64,000 bases of DNA, from assembly GCA_037893225.1 (NCBI GenBank), contig JAZGUH010000402.1:620001-684000 (forward strand), written 5' to 3'. The notes under the pieces were generated by a model. That model was not told the DNA's origin. It saw nothing but the letters and a program-made list of their open reading frames with translations, and did no database searches. Position 1 is the first letter of the stretch. Each line of letters starts with the position of its first letter. Shown one piece after another: positions 34,746-45,689 of this stretch. Both the position numbers and the translations under genes were made by a program. The stretch comes from Hippasteria phrygiana. Its lineage: Eukaryota > Echinodermata > Asteroidea > Valvatida > Goniasteridae.

Positions 34746-36765
34746 AGGTGAAAGCATACATTTAATCTTGACAAAGTAAAGAGTAGTGCTCCCATTTTGC
34801 ATGGAACTTCTGAGTAGCGCCGTTAACAACAGACAAATATTTCTCCAAATTATAATAGTTCTTTATGTCCTTTTTAAAAAGTGAAATAGATGGATATTTC
34901 TCATTCATTTTCATTTTGTAGATATGAAAACGAGAAATTAAAATAATTAGGTTAAGGCATTTCAAACTGGTATTGGTTTTACCAAACAAAATAACTTCAT
35001 TATCCAAGTAAAGATTAACTTGGGTTTTGTCTTTAACCCAGTTGACTACAGATGACCAAAACGTGATAGAATAAATACAACTACAAAAATGGTGGACCAG
35101 CGATTCTTCCTCCTTTTTACAAAAGGTACATTGATTAAAATCGGTCTTATTAATCTCGAACAGAACAGAATTTGTACCCAGGATTCTATGAATCAATCGA
35201 AACTGGAACCATCTTAATTTGGAGTCTACGGTACAGATAAAGGGTGTATTAGAAACCAGTTGCCACTTGCGAAAGTTATAGTTAATTTGCAACTTATTTT
35301 CCCATTTATCTATAAACTTTCTAACAACTGTTTCTGAGGAAACAATAATATTATATAATCTTCTAGAACCTTTCTTATTACGTATAGTACCACTTCGAAA
35401 TGAAAAGGGATAAAAGGAAATTCAACGTTCTGGTTTTCCAATAAGAGTAATCATTAAAATACAATTTAATGGCTCTAACGACACCACCGTATTCTATAAA
35501 ATTAGTACGAACGTTGAATTTAGTCTAAAAATTGTTTAGTGTTAAAAAAGCACCGTTCTCATCCAGAAGATCGCAAATAAATAATATTCCAGCAGACGTC
35601 CAGTGCCCATAATGGATGCACTTGTTACCGACCTTGATGGACTCATTAAACCAAAGAACGCTATAAGACGTCACTAGAATGGGTCGTGGGTTTGTAGCAT
35701 CTAGTGATATTTTGCCAAGAATTGAAGACATCAACCCAAAAATACATTAGAATTGATCAGAACGTTCTTCCCAAAAAAAAAACGCTTAAAGAACCACCTT
35801 CTAGAAAAAGAAAACGTTGAACATCCATAATCATACGGCACAAACAAGTCCATCCCGAGCTACACGAAACTAAGAGTCTACGAATCCAGGTAACATTTAG
35901 TCCATCCATATAAGCCCATACGTCCACCATTTTTAAACTACCAGAACTGTAGTCTTGGATCATTTGATTCCTGTTAACACGATCGTTACCTTTCCAGATA
36001 AAATTAAAGAACATAACATTTAATTCATTTAATTTTTTTTAGGAGGATCTGGAATGGTCAAAATAAGATGAGTCCATTTGGACGCAAGAAGGGATTTCAC
36101 TACAGTAACTCGGCCACGAACTGACAAGTTTCTTTTTGACCACTGGACAATTTGCTTTCTTAATGACAAAATAATGCTATTGTAATTAGACAAAACCATT
36201 ACATGTAGATCGGTAGAAAAATAAATACCGAGCACTTTGAATGTGTCAGTGGAACCTAAGTATCCAGTTAACACTAATTTCCTCGCACTGTTTCTCATCG
36301 GTATCTCTTTAAAACATGAAATGCACCGTACATAGATCCTGCTGAACCGTCTAAAAACAGAACCGTATCGTCTGCGAATTGAGATAATCGAAATTCAGTA
36401 TCGCCCACAACAATATCCTGCACATTCTGGTCATTACATAACATCATAGAAAGAATATCTGCGCATAAAAGAAACAAATAGGGACTCGGCCCATCACCTT
36501 GTCTACAACCTCTCTGTATATGAAAAGATTCTGAAAGAAATCCATTGACCAAAACTGAGGAGGCGGCTTGATTGTAAAACACATGTATCCATTTTTGTCA
36601 TACTAGGACCAAAATTTTATTTATCCAGAACTTTATAGATAAAATCGTAAGAGACTGAATCGAAAGCTTTTAAAAATCAACTAAAAGAAATAGACCGGGG
36701 ATATTATTGGTCGCGGTAATGTTGAGTAAATCATACATGGTTCGGATATTTTCACCGATAAAACG
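34746..36765 (-). mobile_element. Tx1/L1-type LINE, 5'-truncated and broken
   Basis: Minus-strand frames, interrupted by stops and shifts, give in order: a reverse-transcriptase palm with GLFLLVDF.KAFDSVS, GCRQGDGPSPYLF and FADDTVLFLDGS (36.75-36.30 kb); then WSKRNLSVRGRVTVVKSLL (36.1 kb), NFIWKGNDRVNRNQMI (36.0 kb); and a C-terminal CTFCKKEEES..HHFCSC zinc-knuckle-like motif followed by FW (35.1 kb). That order and the RGR/WKG..R blocks are typical of Tx1-like L1 elements. The endonuclease half is missing and the 3' end abuts a MITE. It is dead and lies antiparallel to the L2-type LINE 1.1 kb away. Confidence 0.8.
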
Positions 36766-37849
36766 ATATTATGAGACTTAATAACTTCACACAGAATGCT
36801 TCATACGTTTACTACCTTTGAACTGAGTAAAATTGTTTGGATGATTTTAGACGATTGCCAGTGTGCACAAAAATGCATGCAGGATGCGATCAACAAGATC
36901 GGGAAGAGATTTAATGTGTAGATCTATTTGGAGAGTCAGACAGAAAGAGGAACAAGATAACTAGAGTCGCTTTACTGCGCTGACAAATCACGCTATTTTA
37001 ATATCCCGAACACGTCTGTAAACAGGAAAGCCATTTTAAACCAGACTGTTGCAATGAAAAAAAAATAAATCCAGGTCTGTAATAGAACGCTCATGATAAT
37101 GTGAGTAATACGTGTTTAAATTTAGCTTTTAGAATGTGTCACCCTGGTAGATCCTGGCAAGGATCCTGCGGGGGGGGGGGGGGGGGGGGGGGGGAATCAA
37201 GTTTCCATCAGAAACGACAGTGTAAAGGCTGTCATGAGCGCAAAATAAACAATTCCCGTATTTTTACGGTGAAAAGCATGTAAATATTACTGTGAGTAAC
37301 CGTAAATGGACTGCGAGTTACATTTTATGGGCAAAACCCGTAAAGGGCAGCTTATCATCACAGAAATGAGGAAATGAGGAAATGTTCACAAAAGTCAGGT
37401 TAAATTGCAGTGTTTAGTCCAAAATACAATGTCTTGACTATAATATGTTTTATTCAAAATTTAGATTTTTTAAAAACAAACTGTACACTTTAAAAACTTC
37501 CGGTAAATTTACTGTGCACTTCCCGTAATTTTTACGGTTTTCTGTTTTGCAAAGGAGAGTGGGCAGCAAGATAGTTAGAATGTGTTTAGATGTGGGTTGG
37601 TTTGTGTAGTTGTGTACAAGTTCTGTACTTCCGAGGACAAGAGGAAAGAGGAAATACAAAGAAACCTTTCAGTCCTCGCAAGTCAAGTCTTTTGTTGAAA
37701 TATGTCCTGGCAAGTAGAAATACATGCTTAGTCTATGGGGTTGAGTTATATTAAAGGAACAATAGGAAACACAAAGCATTGTCCTCGCAAGTATTGGAAA
37801 AGTACGACTGTATGTATGTGCGTGATTGTGGTGAGAACCGAGAACAGGG
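36766..37849. other. Gene B intron: MITE-like segment and G-run, no exon
   Basis: Around 37.26-37.55 kb, words of the type CCCGTA..TTTTTACGG recur in inverted order (foldback MITE-like). A G-run sits at 37170-37194. 37.6-37.85 kb has several GAGGACAAGAGG/TCCTCGCAAG words that reappear next to the Penelope-like piece at 40.36-40.70 kb. No exon was seen. Confidence 0.45.
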
Positions 37850-40357
37850 AACACAATAATTAAAGGTCGCTCAATAAATTTTCGATGTCTTACAAATATA
37901 GACAATGATGCATTTAAAGACGACCTCCTTAATGCACCATGGCAAGATGTACTGGACTCTTATGATGTTGATGAAGCGTGGTGCAAATGGCACTCCATAT
38001 TTATGAGTATTATTAACTTTCATGCGCCAATCAAAACTAAACGTATTCGGGGTGCCTCTTTACCTTGGCTCGATTGCGAAATTCTTAAACTTATGAGACA
38101 GCGGGATCGTGCACACAAAATCGCAAAACGCTCAGGCTCACAGATCGATTGGGACTCTTACAAAAAGCTGCGGAATAATGTAACTAATAGAATCCGCACT
38201 AAGAAGAGCGAATACTATACATCAGCCATAGAAGAAAATAAAAGCAATTCATCTATGCTATGGAAAAAACTAAAGGAGGTACTTCCTAAAAAACAGAAAA
38301 TTGCTCCAAATTCTATCACTTCCCCAAATGGAGAAAATATTGACGATCCCACTGACATTGCTGATACATTAAATGAACACTTTTCTACAATAGGAAAACG
38401 TACAGCTAGAAATTGCCCATCGGGCGAACTTGAAAACAATGATACCTACGCCTCTATTGTTGATTCTCTGGATGAACTTGAAGAATGCACTGTACCTAAT
38501 ATTACAGAAGAGTTCGTTCAAAAGCAAATATCATCCATGTCGGTTGGGAAAGCAACAGGTCCGGATGGCATCAGTGTTAAAATGATTAAAATTGCTTCCC
38601 CTTATATTACTAAATCTTTAACTTATATTTTTAACCTCTCCATAACATGCGAGCAATACCCTAAAGTTTGGAAACACGCCTTGGTAACACCAATTCACAA
38701 GGGAGGAGATAAATGGTGTACAGGTAATTATCGGCCTATTTCGATACTGCCAATTATCTCTAAGATTCTAGAAAGATGGGTGCACTCGGCTGTATATAGC
38801 TACCTCGATGATAACAATTTGATACCTAGTTGCCAATCGGGATATATAGACCCTTGCACTCAACTGAAAGCACTCTACACGATTTAACAAACAAGTGTTT
38901 TGAGGCTATGGAGCAAGGTGAAGTTACAGGTAGCGTGTTCATAGATCTCAGTAAAGCTTTTGATTGTGTGGATCATGTAATCCTACTAGGCAAATTGAAG
39001 AAGCTGAATTTGTCATCTTCTGGAATTAATTGGTTTAAGTCGTACCTAGACGGTCGTAGTCAGTCTGTAAATATTAAGGGCACAATATCGAAGGTCTTGC
39101 CCATAGACATAGGCGTTCCACAAGGGTCGATCTTAGGGCCACTTTTATTCATTGTTTATAGTAGTGATTTTCCATCCTGTATACTCAAAAATTGCAACTT
39201 ATTTATGTATGCAGATGACTCCACGTTAACTTGTAGCTCCTCTAGTATTAACGAAATAGAAAGGAACTTAAATGTAGCTCTTGCTAGTATTCACAACTGG
39301 TGCCAAAGAAACAAACTAGCATTAAATGCCAACAAAACCAAAGGTATGCTTATTGGTTCAAGGCAGAAAATATCCAACGTCGACCTGAACGTGTGCATTG
39401 CTGATAAGGTTATCGAAAAAGTGAAATCTTGTAAATGCTTGGGTGTAGTTGTTGATGAAACATTAAGTTGGGGTACACATGTTGAATACGTAAGGAAGAC
39501 TGTTTCGTCTAAATTGGGTGTGTTAAACAGAATTCGTGATTACGTTCCCCAAAGCAGCCTGCACACACTCTTTGTAAGTTTAGTTATGCCATCTTTAGAG
39601 TATTGCTGTACGGTGTGGGGAGGAAGGTACATATCTCACGACAATACCCTCAACAAATGTCTCAAAAGAGCCGCACGGATAATCCTTAAATGTACCTTCC
39701 TCACCCCCTCAGCTGATATGTTTGCCAGACTAAATTGGATTCCTTTTAAAGAAAGAGTTCAGTCCAAAAAGGCTATCTTTGTTTTCAAAAGCCTTAACAA
39801 AATGACTCCTTTGTACATGACAAATCTGTTCACACCACTTACAGTGATTCGTGATACACGACAATCGACCCAAATGGCACTGAAAGTTCCTTTCGCCAAA
39901 AAGGAATGCTACGTGACAAGTTTCGCTGTGAGTGGTGCCAGTATATGGAATAATCTGCCTGAACAAATGAGAACCATAAACTCCTTAAGTACATTTAAAT
40001 CGGAGCTACGTAAAGCCATCTATCATTGATATTTCTGTCATTTACGCTGATCTGCGGAGTTATAAACTTGGTTGCCAAAATACTTTGGAGCCGGATGGGA
40101 ATTTCCCCTTGTTTTTCACCCTAAAAGGTTTTTTTTTCGCGGTTTTTCGCCCATCCCGTAAATCGGCAATAGGCTTCTGAAGAGTTGAAAAGTTAACCGA
40201 AAATATATTTATTTGTGTAAACATTACTGTATTTGTTTAAATATGTTGTATGAATGTGTAAATATTCAGTTTTAACTAATAATATTCAGGGCCCCAATGG
40301 AAACCAGTTTTAAACTGTTTGGGCACACCCTGGGTAAAGAAATGTAATAAATAAATA
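37850..40357 (+). mobile_element. L2/CR1-group LINE, 5'-truncated, one frameshift
   Basis: The frame is open from about 37.85 kb (no start codon, so the endonuclease half is absent) through a linker (NAPWQDVLDSY, HAPIKTKRIRG) into reverse transcriptase. RT motifs: VGKATGPDGIS, VTPIHKGGD, NYRPISILPIISKILER, VFIDLSKAFDCVDH, IGVPQGSILGPLLF, FMYADDSTLTC, and the C-terminal KRAARIIL, NWIPFKERV, NNLPEQMRTI. At about 38845 the frame changes between 'CQSGY' and 'RPLHSTEST', a small indel that kills the element. It stops at 40029. A 3' UTR of about 320 bp ends in an AATAAATAAATAA tail. YADD in place of the commoner FADD at the catalytic site is acceptable for the group. Confidence 0.9.
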
Positions 40358-40439
40358 ATGACAGGAGGACAATAGGTCCTCTGTTAAATAAGATTTGAAG
40401 CTTTGAATGGTGGGTACGATACAAGGAAACACCATGCGC

Positions 40440-40745
40440 GTGTGAAATATTTTTTTATGGGAAGATGTGTGGTTCTAAAAAGAACCGGGATGAGTGTGTA
40501 ACTCGACGTTTCGGACAGTGTGCTCTGTCCGTCCTCAGGGGTGTGAGTGATGTGATGTGCAGTTGCTGCAGGTCCTCGGTTGTCAAGCTGTTGTTAATTG
40601 TAACAACGTGTACAAATTGAATGAGAGGGGTCGCAGAAAAGTACAAACAAGAGAAGCGATCAGAAGGACAATAGGAAGTCCTCAGTATACACATAAACAA
40701 ACCTTGGTGGGATTGTGCGGGTGGGGTGGGGTTTAGCATGGTGCT
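40440..40745 (-). mobile_element. Penelope-like element 3' end (solo fragment)
   Basis: On the minus strand, pyrimidine-rich text (CGCTTCTCTTGTTTGTACTT, CAACAGCTTGACAACC) leads to CTGAGGACGGACAG and GAAACGTCGAGTTACAC. This is the layout at the ends of Penelope/Neptune-type retroelements, which carry hammerhead motifs. No reverse-transcriptase or GIY-YIG part is nearby. The class is inferred from the hammerhead-containing end. Confidence 0.5.
40505..40541 (-). ncRNA. Hammerhead-ribozyme-like motif
   Basis: Minus strand: CCCCTGAGGA, then arms GGACAG/CTGTCC around the loop AGCACA, then GAAACGTC. This reproduces the conserved CUGAnGA, stem II and GAAA order of hammerhead ribozymes. Between CTGAGGA and stem II there is one extra C relative to the canonical core, so activity is doubtful. 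The GAAACGTC end is typical of the minimal Penelope type. Confidence 0.5.
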
Positions 40746-41919
40746 TACTCCTATAAAAATTCAAGTTTGTGTATGTTTTTGCTCGTCAAGCTATACACCC
40801 CACCTGGCGACAGAAGACCTATATGCCACTTTAATCTTAGATTTTGAATGCCCTGCATGATGGCCGAATCCGTAAAATCATACGGTATTGAAGACAAGCC
40901 CAGACTAATGCGAACGGCCTTTATCTAAAAAACACGGAAAATCTGGAAAATCATCAGTGGTGTTTGATATACCCCCCCCCCCCCCCCCCCCCCCCCCCCA
41001 CTGCCATAGGGTATAGCTCCCCTGAAATCTTGTTTTTTGACTAAGTAGAGGCTAAGGATTAAACACATAGAGGCATCTGGACCGTAACCTCTCCCCTCGC
41101 CACAAAAACTAAACCAGGTCCACTAGGTCAGGCCAGGCTAGCCCAGCCCAGCCCAGGCTAGCGCAGCCCAGGCACGCAGTAGGATTTTTAAGTCACCAAC
41201 ATCTTTATACATCTAAACAAAACAAGCACTGGCGACATGCTCATTATAATATATTTCATACAAAGTGAAAACAAGTTGACCTGCAGTTTCATTACATGTT
41301 TTCTTAATCCAATTGTTGAGTACCTGATTTGAAACAAAATTACAGAAGCTGTGAGAGACTTTCGAGAAAAGAAGTGCGTGGTTATGCATATATGATATGG
41401 GATGGGCTATTCTTTTGGGGAGGAGGGCACAATTAACCTCCTAGAACCCTCCTGATAAAAGTGTGCTGCTGAATTAAAGAAAAAACCCACAATTTCCCTT
41501 TAGCGACACTTTAAAACTATAACCCCGATGTTTCATCCTGCAACATTATAATATTCCAATAAGGAAATACCCATGAGAAAAAAAAGTCTAGAGCGGCTCA
41601 TATCCTTTGCTCATTTCCGCGTGCCGGATGACTGGATTATGCCAGTGACCTATGACCTTGCTCAAGTGCCGTTTCCATTGCTTGCGAGTGAACGCTTATG
41701 TAGTAACAACACGTGTAAAGGTGGCTGACAACTACCTATGTGACACCTGCGACGTCTTCAGTTCAGTATGATGTATAGAAATGGCATGTTTTAAAAGGAA
41801 ATTTTTTGAGTAGAATATTTAATGTTTCTGCGTAAGGTTTTCTGAATTGTCCTAATAATATACTAAACAATCCAAGGAAATGCTAAAGAAAATAAAATGT
41901 TTTGGAATACAAAACTTGC
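40746..41919. other. Gene B intron: no exon; C-run
   Basis: A C homopolymer lies at about 40973-40999 and an AGCCCAGCCCAGGC-type simple repeat near 41.14-41.17 kb. I see nothing else. Confidence 0.5.
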
Positions 41920-41975
41920 CTTCGGCTGGTGTTGCTGAGAGAGGAACTTTGTCAAGAGCGTGCGTGATAACTTGC
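41920..41975 (-). CDS. Gene B: 56-nt juxtamembrane exon with GC donor
   Basis: The acceptor is ttttcttttcacaaatccag|G and the donor AG|GCAAGT, which matches the consensus of the rare GC-AG intron class. The exon begins with one base completing the AG left by the transmembrane exon and ends with one base completing the GT of the tail exon. The translation is QVITHALDKVPLSATPAE between split R and G codons. Frame and phase close exactly on both sides, which is the main support. Gene C has a 53-nt exon in the same place and phases. It encodes the first cytoplasmic residues after the membrane anchor. Confidence 0.7.
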
Positions 41976-42408
41976 CTGGATTTGTGAAAAGAAAATTACT
42001 CATGTTGGAGCAAACAATCACAACACAAGACAAGCAATCACAACAGATTTATACGGGTGTTAATTTGAAGATAAGAAACCACATTGTTTTCTCTATCTCT
42101 AAAACTCAATGTAATAACGGGTTTTACGATGGCCTTGAATTGCCAAGAGTTGGAATTCCAACAGGTGGAATTGCATCACATTAATGAATTTTTCTTATTA
42201 TGATCTTTCGTTGTGTAACTCTGTTTATTTTATTATTTTTGTGTGACTTTTGTTTTAATTTCTGCCGCCTTTTTATTCATTAAATCTTAATTATAAATAT
42301 CTGCTTTCAGTTTATACCCTGTAAGTATTTACAATATCAACAAGGACATTTGTTTACAGGCTTGTTTATAATACTCGCTTTAAAGGACTAAACAAATATA
42401 AAACATAC

Positions 42409-42511
42409 CTCTCTCGTCTCCTACGAAGCCATATTACCGCTGATGTCAACGTGATAATCAATACAAACAGTATGGCACCGGCTACCGGCCCAATGGTAGT
42501 GAAGGGGCGGG
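42409..42511 (-). CDS. Gene B: transmembrane exon
   Basis: A 103-nt exon, acceptor cccctacag|CC, donor AG|GTATGT, phase 1 in and phase 2 out. The translation is a 20-residue hydrophobic segment (FTTIGPVAGAILFVLIITLT) continuing SAVIWLRRRRE. The basic stretch right after it sets the stop-transfer and type I orientation, N-terminus outside. It joins upstream in phase to the acidic stalk exon and downstream to the 56-nt exon. Family identity cannot be read from the anchor alone. Confidence 0.8.
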
Positions 42512-42559
42512 CTGTAGGGGTGAAAGTATATATTGATTATAAGTGCACTGGAATGTACA

Positions 42560-43270
42560 TCGAACTACCGACCAGTGAACTAACTAACTAACCATTCCCC
42601 GACCAATCAATCGACCAATCAGGTCTGTAAACCAGCCTAGCACGATCGACCAACCCATGCACTGGCTCGATCAAAAGTTTCTTGACTGACCGACAAACGA
42701 CTTATCCACCGATCGTCTATCTACTAACCGGTCCACTGATGACAAACCGATCGGCGAAACAGCTGCCCCACAGACGGGCCTCACTGATTGATTGACTCAC
42801 CGACTTACAGACCAACTCACAGTTGAACCCATCCACCCACCAATCGACCCTCGACTGTATGATCAATAGGCCGACTCGCTGACAAACCAACCGACTGACC
42901 CACCAAACCGGCGACCCATTGACCGACCCACCAACCAACCCACCAACCGCCCGACCCCACCACCAACCAACCCGCTGAACGACCAATTGAATAACCCACC
43001 AACCGATCCACTGACCCACCCACCGATTGACCCTCTACAGACCAGTTGACCAATCAATAACTGACCCGCCGATTAACTGGTCCCACTGACCAACCCACCT
43101 ACCAACCCATAGATTTACCTATCGACTGATCGACCCACCGACCAACTAACCAATCAACGCACAACCCACCCATCAATCAGTCAATGTTCGACAAACCCAC
43201 AGACTTGCCCTCTGACCACCAACCCACTGATCGACCCACCATCCCACCCACCGATATACCCTCGGTGGTA
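42560..43270 (-). repeat. Degenerate GACC/AACC minisatellite in gene B intron
   Basis: About 700 bp built from words such as ACCAACCC, CGACCAAC, ACCGACC and AATCGACC, with no fixed long period. It lies in the intron between the stalk and transmembrane exons. Overlapping minus frames rich in G, W and V are artefacts. Confidence 0.8.
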
Positions 43271-43699
43271 TTTGTCTGTGTAAAATTTCATTTAATGTAT
43301 CCAAAGTTTTTTGTAGATCATCCGGCTCTTTTAGAACTGTGCGAAAATAACGTTTTCTGACAAGGTCAAAAAAGTATTTTTTGATTTTCTAGATGTGCTA
43401 AACCTTTTAATAGTAAATCATTCCTTGGTACCGGTGATAGTCATAAAAGTGGGAATCTATTATAATGATTATAATGAGCACCTTTGTGTGTAAATTAGAC
43501 TGCCTCTGTACATATTGTTTACCCCAAAAAAATCGGCAGTCCGGACAGCCGGATATTCGAATATTCGATCGAATGGAAGGTATAATATTCGAATATTTAA
43601 TTTTTCGATTTGCTCAGCCCTATGCTCTTTAAGGGTTAATTACATAATTATGTGGTTGGGACGGGTGGACTGGATTAAAAGTCAAACGTCCAGGCTTAC

Positions 43700-43810
43700 C
43701 GTCTTTACCCGGTATAGTGACGAATTCCATTCCTAATTCAGGGGTGGTCTTCGTTTGTGTTATCAGCTGGGGCTCAATCGTAACATCTTCATCATCGTCG
43801 TCGTCTTCCT
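43700..43810 (-). CDS. Gene B: acidic extracellular stalk exon
   Basis: The acceptor is tcctttctag|AG and the donor G|GTAAGC, phase 1 in and phase 1 out, 111 nt. The translation runs EDDDDDEDVTIEPQLITQTK then TTPELGMEFVTIPGKDG, a string of acidic residues followed by a threonine-rich linker. This suits a membrane-proximal stalk. An alternative donor 9 nt upstream (CGG|GTAAAG) keeps the same phase and would drop three residues; the chosen donor is the better match. No upstream ectodomain exon was recognised between 43.8 and 58 kb. It is separated from the next exon by the minisatellite. Confidence 0.6.
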
Positions 43811-43945
43811 CTAGAAAGGACCTTCGTAGTTTTAAATATCAAGAATAGGACGAAAAATACGAAGTTTAAGCACCGCCTTCTGAACGAGAAGCTATTTTTG
43901 CATTTATAAGGAAGACACCTGTACGAGAGTCTGTGCAGTGCTGTG

Positions 43946-44650
43946 GCCATGGGCAGTGATCCCGGGGGGGGGGGGGACGGGGGGACATGCCCCCCCCCCC
44001 CCATATTTTTTGGGGAGAGGACGCCTATGGCAGTGCCCCCGCCCCCCCCCCCCCCCCCCCCCCCCCATAATTTCCCCATGGTCATATACATTTTATGGGT
44101 CATTGGCTTTTACATGCACAGAATGCACCAGAATACACAAAGATCAGCACACATTTTCAAAAATTTCCCAGGATACACAAGAGAAACTGAGTACAAAATG
44201 CTTAACAATAAGCCAGTTCGGTATTCCAACTGCGCGTGTGCGCATCAAGATTTGACAACTTTTCTTTCTGGAGAAACACTTCATTGTATGCGTGCAAAAG
44301 CATAAAGGGACCAGCAAATTTAAAGAGATCGTCGTGTTCTGAAGTAACATTTTTCAAAAAACGTATGGACAGCGAAGTGTTTTCAGGTGTCTTGTGTGTC
44401 CAAACTTTTGTTCGAACAAAAGTTTCCATCGTCTTTTCGATTGCACGAAAAATTGCATAGAATGCATCTTCGGTTACCACGTCCCCGCAGCCTCGTGTGC
44501 ATTTATCTGCCACGTTTATCCCGAGAGAAAAATCGTCGAATCTTGTTTTGTGCATATGCGCAGTTGGAATACCGAACTGGCTAATTATTGTTGCTTTTGC
44601 GCTTTTTCCTCCCCCCCCCCCCCCCCCCCCCCCCGCAACCTTGATGAGAA
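43946..44650 (+). repeat. GC-rich foldback repeat interrupted by a MITE
   Basis: The order of words (GGGCAGTGATCCCGGGGG, C- and G-runs, ATAATTTCCCCATG, then CTTGATGAGAAATCGCCGCC) matches 19.82-19.99 kb. Here the two halves are about 500 bp further apart because extra sequence, including a 370-bp MITE, lies between them. Confidence 0.55.
44212..44581. mobile_element. PIF/Harbinger-type MITE, intact ends
   Basis: GCCAGTTCGGTATTCCAACT and its perfect inverted match at 44562-44581, plus GCGC, form 24-bp termini, flanked by TAA on both sides (209-211; 582-584). Inside is an ATAGAATGCATCTTCGGTTA region shared with 61.7 kb. Three-base TAA/TTA duplications are the hallmark of PIF/Harbinger mobilisation. 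There is no transposase. Confidence 0.85.
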
Positions 44651-44699
44651 ATCGCCGCCGCTGGCTGTGGCCTCCTGGTCTCATGTACCGGATTCAAGA

Positions 44700-44960
44700 T
44701 TTCGGTTATAGTAAAGACTGTGGATTCGAGTCCAGCGGGGTTACAGTACTTGTGTCCTCGAGCGAGACACTTTGTCACAAGTTGCTTCTCTCCTCCCAGG
44801 AGTCAATGGGTACCTGTGATTGCAGTGATGGTTATGTGTTTGATTATAACATGTGCGGGTAACTTGCAACTGGGGCTGCATACTCCCCAGGGAGCTGAGG
44901 TTGCAGGAATGACTGCTGGTCCTGATGTGCAGGGGTAACAACAATTGTTAATGATGTGAT
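44700..44960 (+). mobile_element. tRNA-related SINE, CTCCCAGGAGT type
   Basis: ATTCGAGTCCAGC (B-box-like) is followed by GCGAGACACTTTGTCACAAG, CTCCTCCCAGGAGTCAATGG and GGGGCTGCATACTCCCCAGG. A diverged copy lies inverted at 51.03-51.25 kb. Confidence 0.6.
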
Positions 44961-45340
44961 CTAGTTTAACTAAACAAGCGTTGTAAATACATTTTATTAT
45001 TGTTGTGCAATCGATGGCATGGAGCAAGATAATTTGTATACCGAGGACACCATGTTGGGAACCTGTGCACAAAACCAGGGGTGTCGAAACGCTCAAGTGC
45101 ATAGAAAAGGATAACCGTTGGGACGTCTTCGATTCACACCATAACCATGGTTTGAGAGCATGTCATTCTGCTATTCAAGAATTAAGCAACGCTGAATGCG
45201 GCCTTCGGTAGTCATTCAACTTTGCGAAGGGATAAGGGCTTTTGTCCGTTTCCCGATTTTTTTTTTTTCTCCTGCCATCTTTATTTTACTGACATTGTCG
45301 AACATTCGATAAAAGAAAAAAAAAAGAAAAAAATTAGACA
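44961..45340. other. No gene identified
   Basis: A short plus frame (45005-45211) lacks splice sites and motifs. A T-run/A-run pair at 45258-45335 borders the next block. Confidence 0.4.
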
Positions 45341-45350
45341 AACTTACATG

Positions 45351-45687
45351 GATGTTTTGTAGTTTGGCACCCAGTCTTCGGAGAGCCTTCGCGGTCTGAT
45401 ATTCATTCCTGGTGGCATTTTTGTTCAAGAAAGAGAGCTCGAAATTTCCAGTCTTTCAGCTAGTTTTGCCACAAAGATTCCTACAAGTCCAAAAAGCGCC
45501 TCATTGGATATTCCTGCCCAGATAGCCACGTGAAACAGCTTTTCTTCGATATCAAAATCCCGCTTGCTTACAGGTTCGGGAAAGTATACGATCCAGGGCA
45601 AACGAAGTCACTCCCTCAGTACCAGCCACGATCTGGCTTGGCGATTTCAAGAGCTCTTCTGATTCATTCTCATATCCGCTCTGTTAA
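45351..45687 (-). pseudogene. Coding-like block with two compensating frame changes
   Basis: After an acceptor (tttttcccttaacag) the minus strand reads SGYENESEELLKSPSQIVAG, then TEGVTSFALDRILSRTCKQAGF, and stops. One base on, a new frame continues DIEEKLFHVAIWAGISNEAL then FGLVGIFVAKLAERLEIS. A second change returns to the first frame as SFLNKNATRNEYQTAKALRR then LGAKLQNIH, and ends exactly at a strong donor, CAT|GTAAGT. The three pieces read as one helix-rich domain, with a layout vaguely like death-fold adaptors (LAERLxIS...LRRLGAKL); this is only an impression. It may be a decayed exon, a sequencing-error exon or several small exons. It lies upstream of gene B, but the phases do not match that gene. 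Confidence 0.35.
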
Positions 45688-45689
45688 GG

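Noticed and set aside
42717..43057. W/G/V-rich minus-strand frames suggesting a membrane protein
   Set aside because: Artefacts of the GACC/AACC minisatellite; three overlapping frames all look alike.
43700..43736. Extension of the stalk exon past the donor
   Set aside because: The frame stays open into GKPGR..., but a strong GTAAGC donor precedes it and the phase fits the transmembrane exon only if spliced there.
44202..44684. A 160-codon minus-strand frame with a poly-glycine tract
   Set aside because: It spans a PIF-type MITE, a C-run and a GC-rich repeat; no splice sites or motifs.
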